NCBI GenBank assembly: GCA_003116975.1
Contig: BGKB01000020.1
Coordinates: forward strand, 682,001 to 746,000
Length of the DNA stretch: 64,000 bases
Reading direction: 5' to 3'
DNA from: Aurantiochytrium sp. KH105
Lineage: Eukaryota; Sar; Bigyra; Thraustochytrida; Thraustochytriidae
A program made the position numbers and the translations under genes. Below, piece after piece: positions 46,001 to 55,215 of the stretch. Numbering within the stretch: position 1 is the first letter of the stretch; each line of letters begins with the position of its first letter. Below the pieces are notes generated by a model. The model searched no databases, was not told the DNA's origin, and saw only the letters and a program-made list of their open reading frames with translations.

Positions 46001-48849
46001 TGCATTTATTTTTACGCATGGTTCACATGGTGGACATAGACGTCTCTATGGATTTCGTGATTGACCCGTGCGTGACGCAGCACCTCTACAAGCGCTGGCC
46101 ACCACGAAAAGAGACGAAAAAGGGCCCAAGTTCGCGGCGCAAGGAAAAGTCGACCTCGAGACGCAAAGGGAACAAGTCGAGGCACTCTGCAAAACATGGC
46201 GACGACGGTGCCTCGGAACTGGGCTCCGTTGCGGACCGGTCTATCGTTTCAGCAGATTCGGCTGGCGCACAGACGTTGACAAGTTCTGCTTCGCGGCGTA
46301 AAAAGTCCACATCCCTGAAGTTGAAAAAGAAGCGTCGCGTGAATCTGCAGCTTGACCACGTCGCGTTCGCTCGCGAGAGCCCCGCGCATATGATTTTTGT
46401 TCGTGTTATTGCTCTTGGTGACGCATCGTGTGTCAACGCAGCTATCCAAGCAGAAGCGGAGGCACTCAAAGCTTTTCCCAGCACGAGTGCAGTCATTGAC
46501 TACTCTGGACTTCCAGGAAATGCACGCGTCTGGGAATCTGAAGCTCGCGACATTCGTGTCAGCACGGGCCAAGTCTCGTGGACGCGAGCATGCACAAATC
46601 CGACATTTTTTGATTCGATCAACATTGACGCCCAAGGGATATTACTTGTCAAGATTTTCGAGCGCCTGCCTGAAGGACTGGACAATTCGAGCGAAAATGC
46701 GGAGGCCAACGTGGCAGATGGCAGCGGAGCAAGCGCTTCGATGGTTAACAAAAGCCTCGATGGCGCGAGCGTGAGACTTGTAGGCTGGGCCGTGAAACCT
46801 TTGCTCGATGAGGAAGGGCGCGTTGAGAGCGGATCAGCTCCAATATCTTTGGACCTGCTTCAACCTCCCGTTGTTGTCCCGGGCGACGATGACCGCGCCG
46901 AATCTCTTGATGCGCGCATCATTTTTTCCATGACAAAAATACCAAGTAGCAGCAGCAGCGTTGTGAGCGCTGCTTCATCCTCTGCAAGTCGACGAAATGG
47001 ACGACGACGGCGGAGGTCGGTGGCGAGTATTGCCTCGATTGCTGAGGAAGACGAAGACGATATGATGAGCAGCGAGGAAGAAGATGACTTTGACGACGAT
47101 GAAGCTGACGCAAGTGGAAGGAAGCGGCACGATGGCTCGAGCGTTGGCGATTCCAGGCGCAAGCGGTCTCCGCACGCCAAAGAAGACCCAGAGCCCGCTG
47201 TGGATGACCATGCGCCTTTTGTGGAGAACAAAGTCAAGCTTTCGCGCAATCCGCCTCTCTTTGAGCGGGGTGAGGACGGATTTGACGTCTATATTGATGG
47301 GGCTCGTTGTCTTCCAGACTATGCGACGATTTCTGCGGTGCACGTGAAGCTGCTGGCTCCAAATTTTGAGCTTATTGGCGAGGAGCACCGAGCCCATGCA
47401 TCTTTGAGTGACAGTGCTTACAACCCGAAATATAGGTTGCGAGCGGAGTTTCGGGGCGAAGCCGTTGCAAATCCGGCGGGAACTCTGCTCTTTCGCATCG
47501 ACACGGTCGACCGTTTCACCAAGGCAACCAAGGCCATTGGGTACACGTGTCTAAATCCCTTTTGCATGCCGAATGGCACTGATGAGCAGGCATCCAAGTC
47601 AACGACGCAGGAGTACGCCTTGCTGCGTGGAAGCTTTCAGTTGCCCTTGTATCAGGAGCGACCTGATACCACGCAGACATTTTCCTCCAAGCTGTTCGAG
47701 AGCTCGCATCGCGTTCCCTGCGCAACCTTGCTCGTGCGCATCCTGCCAGCGAAAAAGAGCAAGGACAATGTGCACATTTTGCGTCTCGATGAATTTCCGC
47801 AAGACGAATGGGAGCGGAGAGGTCTTGTAGTTCCAGCGCCACGCTACGGCCCGCGTGCTGGCTACGACACGAGCCGTTGCGAGCCGCTATCCTGTGAGCA
47901 AAAATTGTACGCGGTGCTGGCGGACCGCGAAGAGGTTCTGGTTGGAGAAATGGTAACCCTTGCGCGACGACCGGGGGTCGCCGAAGACAAGCACGTCGAT
48001 GTGATGGAGGACAAAGAATTGCAAGATTGGGTCGTCAAAAGGCTGAGCCAGCCTCAGGGCATGATGCCGCTCGACCATGCAGCCCAGTATCAGCCAGAGA
48101 CAGGGTTTGCGGTTGCCATCGAGGGCCTTACGGGTTTGCGCTCTCGTGATGTCGGCAAGAACAAGCTGCACAAGGTAATCTTTTCCTTGAACCCGCCTGG
48201 CGCGTACTACGGCGATCCCCGACTCACTGACGTCGTAGCGTTTACAACGACGCATGACTTTGATGCAGCAGTCGGGGCGCCGCGTTTTCTTGATGAGCTG
48301 CACGTATTTCGAGACGTCCCTTATGACCCCAAGATGGTGCTGATTGTAGACGTGCGAACGGTTCGGACAGATCGGATGGATCAAGAGGTTTTTGCGTGGG
48401 CCATTGTTCCCATCTTTAGTCGCCACGGGCCGTACACGTGCAATGGGCGTCTTCACGCGCCTCTATTCGAAGGTGGTGTGCAAGTCGATGTGCTCGCTGA
48501 CTTGCAGAGCTCCGATCTCGATCCAGAGACCTTTATCTTGAACGAGATGAATAAGGGAAAACTCGCGCGATTGAAGCTTTCTAAAGCTCAGGCTTCGGTT
48601 GTCGTGCGCTTGGTGGACAGTCTTGTGCGTGACTGCATGCAATTCGATTCGACGCGAGAATGTGGCATGCCGGAAAAACTCGTTTCGAAGTTTGTGACGC
48701 AACTCGCGGCGAGTGAAGGTCCCGTGAAGAAGGGCAGCACGCTTGGGGCAGTTATTCCCAAGACACATCGGCAGCAGCCCGAGGCTTTTGAGCGCGTTAT
48801 TAACGAAGAGTTTGCCAAGCTCACCGGGATTAGTAATTACACATTTTAA
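43063..48849 (+). CDS. Giant coiled-coil protein with C2-like C-terminal half (CCDC17-like)
   Basis: 1,928 residues, single exon from ATG 43063. Residues 60-290 are an uninterrupted coiled coil rich in E/K/R/Q; 290-530 is mixed; 530-640 is a basic/Ser low-complexity tract (RRHRKSSRRHRRHRSG, poly-Ser); 640-820 is a second coiled coil with Gln clusters. From 825 come beta-rich segments that read like divergent C2 domains: GFACYFDYATGIPKRFHMVR (about 830), a second around 1090-1260 (LDHVAFARES, ILLVKIFERLPEG), and a third around 1400-1520 (GFDVYIDGARCLPDYATISA, TLLFRIDTVDRF). A final domain spans about 1680-1830. The first of these plus the coiled coil resembles vertebrate CCDC17. I infer a cytoskeletal or ciliary scaffold; no catalytic motif is visible and the family name is tentative. 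Confidence 0.62.
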   Translation: MSEPQEGLSFANVKSYVRDAIGPNARAKSPNEDYVGGLNLTQLREQLTAAAADRKADVSATDSLLDLVKQKREREKLEELRQVKIRHQELRARKRQESTEISKVMMELEKRKQQELELRLQKERIQQGLERVDRTHLGQLEAEKRKELESLTKERQSLQDKEEAILRQVEELEQKIIEQEELNAKRKQEVEDALVRRKGSRLEHKNAELLRLAAAHGQRTSTLLVERNELEKERQRLQDQLEELAGDKGAATLRQEGEELDAFVDAVQNRISEQQERVALMRIEHERAQKDWVVSKIADESDTKRLRPEGLDNSLPFTVQAESFLNEWLNEDPNRAPALGQARATLDDAVADNPVHGHHRASDLKDQSSPAALPHPEVHFDSNVNVESGEASLAHKARHTKRHRGRQTKTWNESRSKSALKSTSETSEELTPEARRQLEEEVDVLKEEYATLGMASPSLWHQIQLLEKQLGYRPSKRPPIRIQVPAQPAAPWAGPHTYPSPTSQAGLASPMVEFQIEKQQRMLDRQAKTLRKIELKQEKAKIKADLEERTRGRGYGRRRDPSSRRHRKSSRRHRRHRSGASQSLSTSSDSSSSSSSQISSASSSDQDSSSLSSTSQHRSRRHHPRRRERRPRRDRGVPNWHDNGQSVLDEVTLGPGSGFQQQQQQQVAGEMVQLEQQQRVFTRTMESLTRKLQALGGADPLPGAMFGTTASTGQHGCDGEKNKLLEELSTLDMIPRDSELYDIQVEHLKMITRMRIEMEELQQQQRVSAMKGNLEREQRELEKKAEFEERKLDQERELELAKLRRALARENVDMNWNGHSGPSGKSYDAQAGFACYFDYATGIPKRFHMVRVVYCIYEDETVRSSVKALSACETEADTATRSTAVFATRKKFARIPAVETLRVVMELQCVQDGPQGRAYQSIGWTVLSLFQNGPPGSASLCLNEGPHQLRFHRPPFKVTDIAGAIQPGADPDDGAAGEPMHLFLRMVHMVDIDVSMDFVIDPCVTQHLYKRWPPRKETKKGPSSRRKEKSTSRRKGNKSRHSAKHGDDGASELGSVADRSIVSADSAGAQTLTSSASRRKKSTSLKLKKKRRVNLQLDHVAFARESPAHMIFVRVIALGDASCVNAAIQAEAEALKAFPSTSAVIDYSGLPGNARVWESEARDIRVSTGQVSWTRACTNPTFFDSINIDAQGILLVKIFERLPEGLDNSSENAEANVADGSGASASMVNKSLDGASVRLVGWAVKPLLDEEGRVESGSAPISLDLLQPPVVVPGDDDRAESLDARIIFSMTKIPSSSSSVVSAASSSASRRNGRRRRRSVASIASIAEEDEDDMMSSEEEDDFDDDEADASGRKRHDGSSVGDSRRKRSPHAKEDPEPAVDDHAPFVENKVKLSRNPPLFERGEDGFDVYIDGARCLPDYATISAVHVKLLAPNFELIGEEHRAHASLSDSAYNPKYRLRAEFRGEAVANPAGTLLFRIDTVDRFTKATKAIGYTCLNPFCMPNGTDEQASKSTTQEYALLRGSFQLPLYQERPDTTQTFSSKLFESSHRVPCATLLVRILPAKKSKDNVHILRLDEFPQDEWERRGLVVPAPRYGPRAGYDTSRCEPLSCEQKLYAVLADREEVLVGEMVTLARRPGVAEDKHVDVMEDKELQDWVVKRLSQPQGMMPLDHAAQYQPETGFAVAIEGLTGLRSRDVGKNKLHKVIFSLNPPGAYYGDPRLTDVVAFTTTHDFDAAVGAPRFLDELHVFRDVPYDPKMVLIVDVRTVRTDRMDQEVFAWAIVPIFSRHGPYTCNGRLHAPLFEGGVQVDVLADLQSSDLDPETFILNEMNKGKLARLKLSKAQASVVVRLVDSLVRDCMQFDSTRECGMPEKLVSKFVTQLAASEGPVKKGSTLGAVIPKTHRQQPEAFERVINEEFAKLTGISNYTF

Positions 48850-50139
48850 GATTTGAGAACTCAAGAGATTGTTAGCGCAAGGGTGCGACAGGGGACTATT
48901 ACCAAGAGCAAACGTATCGCATGCCTGCGTGGCAAAAAAAACAAACGAGCAAAGCCGTCTTGCTGCCCCCATCTCTCCACGAACTCTTTCGTGTGCAAGA
49001 CGGCACGCCCAAACTGCCTGCCGGCCTTTTCTCTCACGGCTATGATTGCGCTCAACAACCTGACAATACGCAAGCGCTCCGTCGCTCAGGCTCCGAGCCT
49101 CGCTCCCTACGTCTTCCCCTTTTCAGACGCAAGTTGTCTCATGTCGTGTTGGCGGCCCGTCTCGGCCGGGGGCCCGCGAACGTATAGCCTCCTCCTGTCG
49201 GTGCTGTGACGCGCCTTCCTTCGCTGGCTGCACATGTCCTACTTGCAGCAGCTTCAGCAGTGGCAGATCGGACGGTCGCACGCGAAATGGGCCAGTAAAT
49301 CTTACGACGCGCCTTACTAAAAGTTACGTAGCACTTTGGTTCTGCAAAGAAGGAAGACTCGTGTAGCTGTGGTGCCAGCCAGTCCAGCGAGCGGGGGAAC
49401 TCCGAAGGGGAACCCTGGAGGGCGAGTCCGAGATGATGCACCGACAACTTGCTACACCATGACTACACCATGGCTAGGCCCAGTGCTATGAGTGCGGCTG
49501 GTGCAGCTGCGAGGGGAACGGAGCTGCACGAGAGCTTTAAAGCACCCGACTCGGCTCGAACCTAGTAGGCTAGTAACAGAACATCTTACTTTGAAATTTC
49601 GGTGTATTTTCGCAGCCGGTCGCACTGCAAAACTTTCCTCGATCACAAAAAGGTCTTTCGGAACAAAGTGCTGGACAGATCGATTCGCGAGTTTTCTTGC
49701 CGCCCACATGGCTGCAACTATGGCTGCTAGCAGCCGCGCACACGTATGTTCTGGCTGGCAATGTCCAGGCCATTGCGGAACCTGCGCAATTTCTCGAATC
49801 TACTACTGCAGCCCGAGGCTCTTTGCGTTCCTCAAGCGGGTGTGCCGCTCGTCGTTGTCCGAAGTGCGCGGTGTGTGTATGCGTGTATGCGCGTGTGCGA
49901 GTGCGCGTGTGCGCGCTACGCGCAGTTAGCGATTTGCAGTAGCGTTGTCAAGTTTCACGCGACCTGACAACCACCTTAAGGTGCATCTCCCCCTTTTTTT
50001 TTATTTTAAAATTTAAGCTTTAACCCCGCTCGAAGCGAGGTCCATACTAGCAAGTAGATTCGAGGATACGTCCACGATGGCTTGGCATTTCAGAACCCGA
50101 ACGTGTAGGCATTGGACGACTCACATCAGACTCTAAAGT
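48850..50139. other. 1.3-kb spacer, no supported gene
   Basis: Mixed composition with a GTGTGCG/GCGTGT run at about 49868-49912 and an AT-rich island at about 49990-50020. Short frames near 49690 begin with a hydrophobic stretch (WLQLWLLAAAHTYVLAG) but end in the repeat. Not convincing as a gene. Confidence 0.45.
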
Positions 50140-51537
50140 ATGGCGGGGACCATTTGGGTACTGGCCACGATGATGGCCACAGCGGCCGCCGTGGCGCAGC
50201 AAGCGCGTGGTGACGTTGTTGTGGGGTGCGACCCGTACCAGAGCGTAGATGAAGCGCGAACGGCTTGTGGCGGGTCGTTCAGGATGTGGGGCCAAACGTA
50301 CGAGAATTCTTCGCTGTCCTTCGGGGATGAAATTGGCGTCCTGACCGACGGACCGTACTATTGCAGCTCGTGTGGAGTTGGCTTTGTGTGCACGGCAGGA
50401 ACTTCGAACTGCCCCCCTTCATTATTGTCGGGCAGGTGCCCGAAGATGCCCTCTAATTCGTCCTGCTTTGAGTTGAGCGAAGCATGCTCCTCCAATGGAT
50501 TTGGTTGGCTCGAATCTGCGGATGTCGGCCCAGATATTACTGGTGATTACGACTGCGCCGGATGCTGGGGTGGCGAGACGTTCCTTGGATATTCTGCATG
50601 GGAGCCGTTCAGCACACCCGAACTCGTCATTTTTTACCCCTGTGTTTGTGCATTCTTCATCCTTGCGACTGCACTCGAATTTTACTCATATGCCAAGAAA
50701 GACAATTACAAGGAATACTACATCCTGCGCACGCTTGGGTACCTCGACAAAGACGGCCAAAGACAGCCAATCCAGTTTCGGTGCCCTAGTCCCCCAAGGG
50801 CGATGGTACTACCGATCCTTGGAGCAGTAGCAGGGAGCCTTGCAATCTCGGCATGCATTCAAAACCTCGCAAGCGGACACGGCTTCGGGGAAGATGTTGA
50901 GGCTTCTTGCTCAATGAGAGCAAATCTTCGTTATCATGTCGATTCAAACCTGCAATCGGCCTTTGGAGACACCTACTACGCGTGGGACATCGAAAACGTT
51001 TTCGAACAGAGCGGCTCTGTAAATGACACAGTAAGAAGCTATGGGCGATCGTATTGGATTGAGATTTTTGTTATAGGGGTTTTTGTCCTTCTCTTCCAGC
51101 TCGGACTTACATCTCTGGCGATCTCTCTCAGTAACTTCGGTCTTATTGGTGATTGTGGTATGAACATGGTCAAAATCGCGATCCCTTTGATAGTCGTCAT
51201 TGTTGTCATGGTGATGCGCAAATTCACCGCAGGCGATACTTGGATGTTGATACTCGACTGGTTCATCTCGCTCTCGACCTATCTGTTTTGCACTGGGCCG
51301 GCTTCTTATATTTTTATGAAGCTTTTGGGTGAATTCTTGGTTTCAAACCGATTCCTAAAGGCACCACCTCAGGTGCTAAATCCAGGAATAATGTGGCAGA
51401 TGCCCGTTTCCCCTTCCGGATACCAAGTACAGGTGATTGGCCAGGACGCATCATACCCGGCTCAAGTAATCTTTATTGATCCGTCATTTAATACTGGACA
51501 AGTTCTTAGTCCCAATGAACGCTCTTCTGCTCGCTAA
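50140..51537 (+). CDS. Cys-rich multi-pass membrane protein, unknown family
   Basis: 465 residues from ATG 50140. A cleavable signal peptide is likely (1-24). Residues 28-145 form an extracellular or lumenal Cys-rich domain (about 15 Cys, with pairs such as YYCSSCGVGFVC and DCAGCW). Five transmembrane helices follow: about 163-183 (VIFYPCVCAFFILATALEF), 220-243 (VLPILGAVAGSLAISACI), 305-330 (EIFVIGVFVLLFQLGLTSLA), 342-361 (KIAIPLIVVIVVMVM) and 368-396. The tail is Pro/Ser/Gln-rich and cytoplasmic or lumenal. No channel, GPCR or transporter signature is recognised. It may be lineage-specific. Confidence 0.75.
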   Translation: MAGTIWVLATMMATAAAVAQQARGDVVVGCDPYQSVDEARTACGGSFRMWGQTYENSSLSFGDEIGVLTDGPYYCSSCGVGFVCTAGTSNCPPSLLSGRCPKMPSNSSCFELSEACSSNGFGWLESADVGPDITGDYDCAGCWGGETFLGYSAWEPFSTPELVIFYPCVCAFFILATALEFYSYAKKDNYKEYYILRTLGYLDKDGQRQPIQFRCPSPPRAMVLPILGAVAGSLAISACIQNLASGHGFGEDVEASCSMRANLRYHVDSNLQSAFGDTYYAWDIENVFEQSGSVNDTVRSYGRSYWIEIFVIGVFVLLFQLGLTSLAISLSNFGLIGDCGMNMVKIAIPLIVVIVVMVMRKFTAGDTWMLILDWFISLSTYLFCTGPASYIFMKLLGEFLVSNRFLKAPPQVLNPGIMWQMPVSPSGYQVQVIGQDASYPAQVIFIDPSFNTGQVLSPNERSSAR

Positions 51538-52501
51538 AGTGCGTGCATGCGTTGCGAGAGCTGTTGGATTCATTCCACCCATGAAAGTTTCCAAGGTCAC
51601 GGAGTCGAGCATGCGACGAGCGTTGATGGAGTTCGTTGCCACAGATGTTCCGGAATTCGTTGGTTTTGGTATTGGCGCTACATTGTCAATCGCCGCGGCT
51701 GTCTGTCAGTGTCACCTTTGGGCGCAAAATTCGCCACGGCAACGTTCACACCCACGATCGCAATAGATGAATAAGTTTTTTGTTCTTTCCGGCATGGCAT
51801 CCATCTTCTGATCAATTTACTTGGCTACCTTTAGGCCGATCTGCGAGAACGGTAATTGCTGGGCTGAATTCTTGTGCCCAAAGAACCAATGATCGTCGCG
51901 CAACTTGCAGAAAAAATGCTCTCCTCGAAAGCTCTGCGGTGAATGAACCGCGCGCAAGAGGCGTTCAGAAGGTGGCGAGGCCTGCCTACTACCTTGTAAA
52001 AGTTTGCGGCGGGCTCCGAGGACTCTTGGTGCACTCGAATATAGTTGGACATAGCTTTGGAGAGGCGCTCGCGTACTGACCCCTCGCAATCGACCCCGCG
52101 ATCGCACGTCGGCTCGTCGGCTTTCAGATGCACCGATTGCTTGTCTTCACCGCCACAACCCCGCCGTCTCGACATGTGCAAAGTAGCAACATTTTCGTCG
52201 GGCCAGACCCCGGAATTCTTTCGCCAGCAATAAGAGGTCACGAAATACGTTTCCGCTCCTTTCCCGCAACTTCTCTCTCTATTTCTCTCTTCTGCAAAGT
52301 ATTCAATGAGGCTGGAGAACTTCTTTGTGTACACAGAATTTATCCTTTTGCTATAAGGAAGAAGAACAAAGCTTTCATTCCAGCAGGAACACATGTAACG
52401 CGTATGCCAGCTCACACGCCAGTATACCGCAGACTGCATCATTGCATTTGCATTTTTGCCAAAAAGGTTCCTTGATTTCTTGGGATGTCGTGTTCGTGGC
52501 A
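51538..52501. other. Convergent 3' region between membrane protein and RIO1
   Basis: 964 bp. One frame overlapping the membrane-protein end (MNALLLAKVRACVARAVG from 51515, ending 51766) includes a hydrophobic stretch but has no supporting homology. Otherwise no gene is seen. Confidence 0.4.
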
Positions 52502-54193
52502 TCAAGCTTTGCCCTTTCGGTACCGTTTCTTGATGTGTTTGGGCACCTTGGTCTTGCGACGTTCCTGCTTTTCCTGCTTGACTTGCTTCTTGTGCGCCTT
52601 TCGGGCATCCTTGTCGGCTTCCTTTAGCGTGAAAGCGTCTCCGGTGGCGCCCTCGTCTTGTTCCTCTTCTTCCTGAGAACCGCTGTCTGCATCTTGGTTA
52701 CTCTCGTGATCCTCGTCGTCATTCTCGTTATTATTACTGGGATCGGCCTCGGTGCCATTCTTTTCCGAGGTTGATCCACCATGAACGGCCGCGTCCGCTT
52801 GTGTATCGGCAGCCTCGGAAGTCTCGATTGGGCCCTTATCGAGGCCCGTCATAATATGAACGAGAAGCCGATCTGTGTCAGAACCGGCGGCCACGAGCGC
52901 ATACTCGCGCTCGATATCGTGAACCTGGGACAGACTGGTGGGAATGAAACTGTTGAGAAACACGCGATTCGAGACCTCGAGCTCATTCGACTCCTCTTGT
53001 GTGAGGGCGCTTGCCCCGTTCATGGTCTCTTGAATTTTGTCGAGGGCTGCGTCCATTTGCTCTTCGCTGCAGTCAAAGCTACGATCCACAATGAATTGGA
53101 ACGCGTGCACCAGATGCATCACTTGAAGGCCCTTCTTGCTAAAGAAAGCATTTGTGTTTTCGATATCAAGACGCAGGAATTCGAGGGCGCGAGGATGCTC
53201 CATTTCGACGGACTGCGACACGTCAATAACGTAGATCGTACGATCGAGGTAGAGGAGATTGTACTCACTGAAATCGCCGTGTACGAGCTTGGCCATCTGG
53301 TACATACGGCGCAAGATTTTGAGACATTGCACATAGGCGCTCTGGACGCGGCGGGTGCTGAGCGTTGCATCCTTGAGACGGGGCGCTGGCCATCCATCGA
53401 CACCAATAAAGTCCATGACGAGAACATGAGAACGAAGCATGTGCGGCTCTGGACAGGGGATGCCGCAGGTGTGGAGGCGCTTGAGGTTACGAAGCTCCTT
53501 TTCGGCCCAGAGCTTGACCATTTTCCGAGGGTTGCTGCGACCATAGCCTCCGCGAAACCGGTGTTCGCCACTCACGTACTTGTCGCGGTCCTTGAAGACC
53601 AGAATGGATGTCTTGAAGACCTTGACGGCAAGATCCTTGGATTCCTTGGTGCGCGCGTGATACACATTGGCCTCCTTTCCGGTACTGATGCAGCCGTTGA
53701 TCTCCTCAAAGGTGCCACGACTGAGCATTTTGAAGAGGATAAGACGTGTGCGCGGATCCATGACTTGTTCCGTTGTACTGCGGTCGTCCCGACCTTGATG
53801 CCGGTTCTGACCTTGTTGTTTGCGTTCGCCGCGAAGTACATCGTTTTTGGCCGTCTGCGACAAGTTCATTTTGCCCAGATTCACGTGGCGGTCGATGCTT
53901 GCGAGACTGTGTTCACGGGGCTGCAGCGCGGTTGACGAAGCGCCGCTAAAGTCTCTGGACGTCTCGAAGCCGTCGTAGTATGCTGCTTCCTCTTCGGCGT
54001 TTGCCTCCGCGTCGTCGTCATCTTCATCGTAATCGCCGTTGCCGCCATTGTTGGCCCCGGAGCCGGAGCCGTACATGGCGTTCTCAGCCCACGCATGTTT
54101 TTCGGCTTCCGCGCCCCCAGCCCGTGGTGCCGGCGTAAAAAGGGCCGCATGGAGGTCTTTGGCCAGCTGCCTCTTGGCCGCCTCCGACGCCAT
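52502..54193 (-). CDS. RIOK1: RIO1 atypical Ser kinase/ATPase
   Basis: 563 residues from ATG 54193 (MASEAAKRQL), matching the roughly 570 residues of other RIO1 proteins; the frame stays open upstream to 54619 but with no ATG and no family resemblance. Acidic N-terminus, then the RIO domain: flexible P-loop ISTGKEANVYHA, Lys in LAVKVFKTS, catalytic loop LVHGDFSEYNLL and metal site YVIDVSQSVEMEHP. The acidic linker near 470-520 and the basic C-terminus (KVPKHIKKRYRKGKA) are also typical. RIO1 acts as an ATPase in the last cytoplasmic steps of 40S maturation. The divergent partner is the amine oxidase. Confidence 0.96.
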   Translation of the reverse strand: MASEAAKRQLAKDLHAALFTPAPRAGGAEAEKHAWAENAMYGSGSGANNGGNGDYDEDDDDAEANAEEEAAYYDGFETSRDFSGASSTALQPREHSLASIDRHVNLGKMNLSQTAKNDVLRGERKQQGQNRHQGRDDRSTTEQVMDPRTRLILFKMLSRGTFEEINGCISTGKEANVYHARTKESKDLAVKVFKTSILVFKDRDKYVSGEHRFRGGYGRSNPRKMVKLWAEKELRNLKRLHTCGIPCPEPHMLRSHVLVMDFIGVDGWPAPRLKDATLSTRRVQSAYVQCLKILRRMYQMAKLVHGDFSEYNLLYLDRTIYVIDVSQSVEMEHPRALEFLRLDIENTNAFFSKKGLQVMHLVHAFQFIVDRSFDCSEEQMDAALDKIQETMNGASALTQEESNELEVSNRVFLNSFIPTSLSQVHDIEREYALVAAGSDTDRLLVHIMTGLDKGPIETSEAADTQADAAVHGGSTSEKNGTEADPSNNNENDDEDHESNQDADSGSQEEEEQDEGATGDAFTLKEADKDARKAHKKQVKQEKQERRKTKVPKHIKKRYRKGKA

Positions 54194-55215
54194 CGTACGC
54201 TGCGGCTTGAGCTGGACACTCCTCGCTTCGCGCCGTGTCTGGGTTCTGTGGCGCGCGGGCGCCGAGTTCTTCTGGCACGGCCGCCAACAATGAAGTGATC
54301 GCGACAACGCCCTCGCCGCACGCAGGCTTTCCCTTTCTCCTTGGCCCGGCCCTGTGCCTGTTTCTGATCCTGTTCCCGGCGCTCCTCCGGTGCTCGCCGC
54401 GCAGCAGCAGCAGCAGCGGCGGCAGCAGGTGTTCGTGGGTCTGGCCGTCCTCTCTCCCAGCGAGTGGCTGGCTGCCGGCCGTCGCCGCTCGCGCAATTTG
54501 CGTTGCGCAAAAAGATCGCACGCAGAACGGATGCGGAACCACAGCTGGCTGGACTTTCTTGCGCTTGTGGAGCTGCCTGCGGAGCTGCCTGCGGAGAGCC
54601 TTGTCCGTACAGCCTTCACAGTCAGTCAGTCAGTCAGTCACTCGCCGACGGCGCCTGCGAGAGCGAGGCTAGTCAGTTGTGGCGCTCACGCGACGGGGGG
54701 GCATCTCCTCCCGTTGGAGGGCAGAAAATGTGAATGACTTTGGACGCGGGCGCTGCAGCTGGGTAGTAAGTACTAACTACTAAGAAAGAAAGGTCGCCGC
54801 GCACCCCGACAAATCCTTTAGCTAGCATAATATTAACCACCTTTAAACAAAGGATATACTGCGGTACCCCTTGCACCGAGCTGGACGCGTGATCCCCCTT
54901 CACCAATCTGCGAGAATATACTCTATTATGAGTTATATAACCGCCAAATATTCTCTATCATGATAGTATATCCTTGCTCAAACCGCAAACTGCGTTGCGC
55001 GGCCTAGGATCGGGAGGCCGGTGTGTACCTGAGCTGGACAAGAGGATGGACGGCGCGTGTGTGCAGCACGTGCACGTGCTCCGCGTGCACATGAAGCGGC
55101 ACGGCGAGGGCGCGAGGGGCGCGAGGTGCGGCGGCATAAAAGCGCCGGAAGGAGGCCCGGGCGGACGCCGCTTCGCTCGGTCTCGGTCTCGGTCGGGGCG
55201 GTGGCCGGCGGTGGC
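54194..55215. other. Divergent spacer with an AT-rich island
   Basis: 1 kb between RIO1 and amine oxidase start codons. GC-rich ends enclose an AT-rich segment (about 54760-54990) bounded by an 11-bp inverted repeat. AGTC repeats lie at 54621-54640. No gene supported. Confidence 0.5.
54850..54975. repeat. AT-rich island with 11-bp terminal inverted repeats
   Basis: AAGGATATACT at 54850-54860 is the exact reverse complement of AGTATATCCTT at 54965-54975. The 126-bp interval is clearly AT-richer than its flanks. It could be a MITE-like remnant or a promoter palindrome; no target-site duplication is obvious. Confidence 0.45.

Noticed and set aside
52781-53935. 384-codon frame opposite RIO1
   Set aside because: The minus strand encodes a full RIO1 with all catalytic motifs; the plus frame is its shadow.
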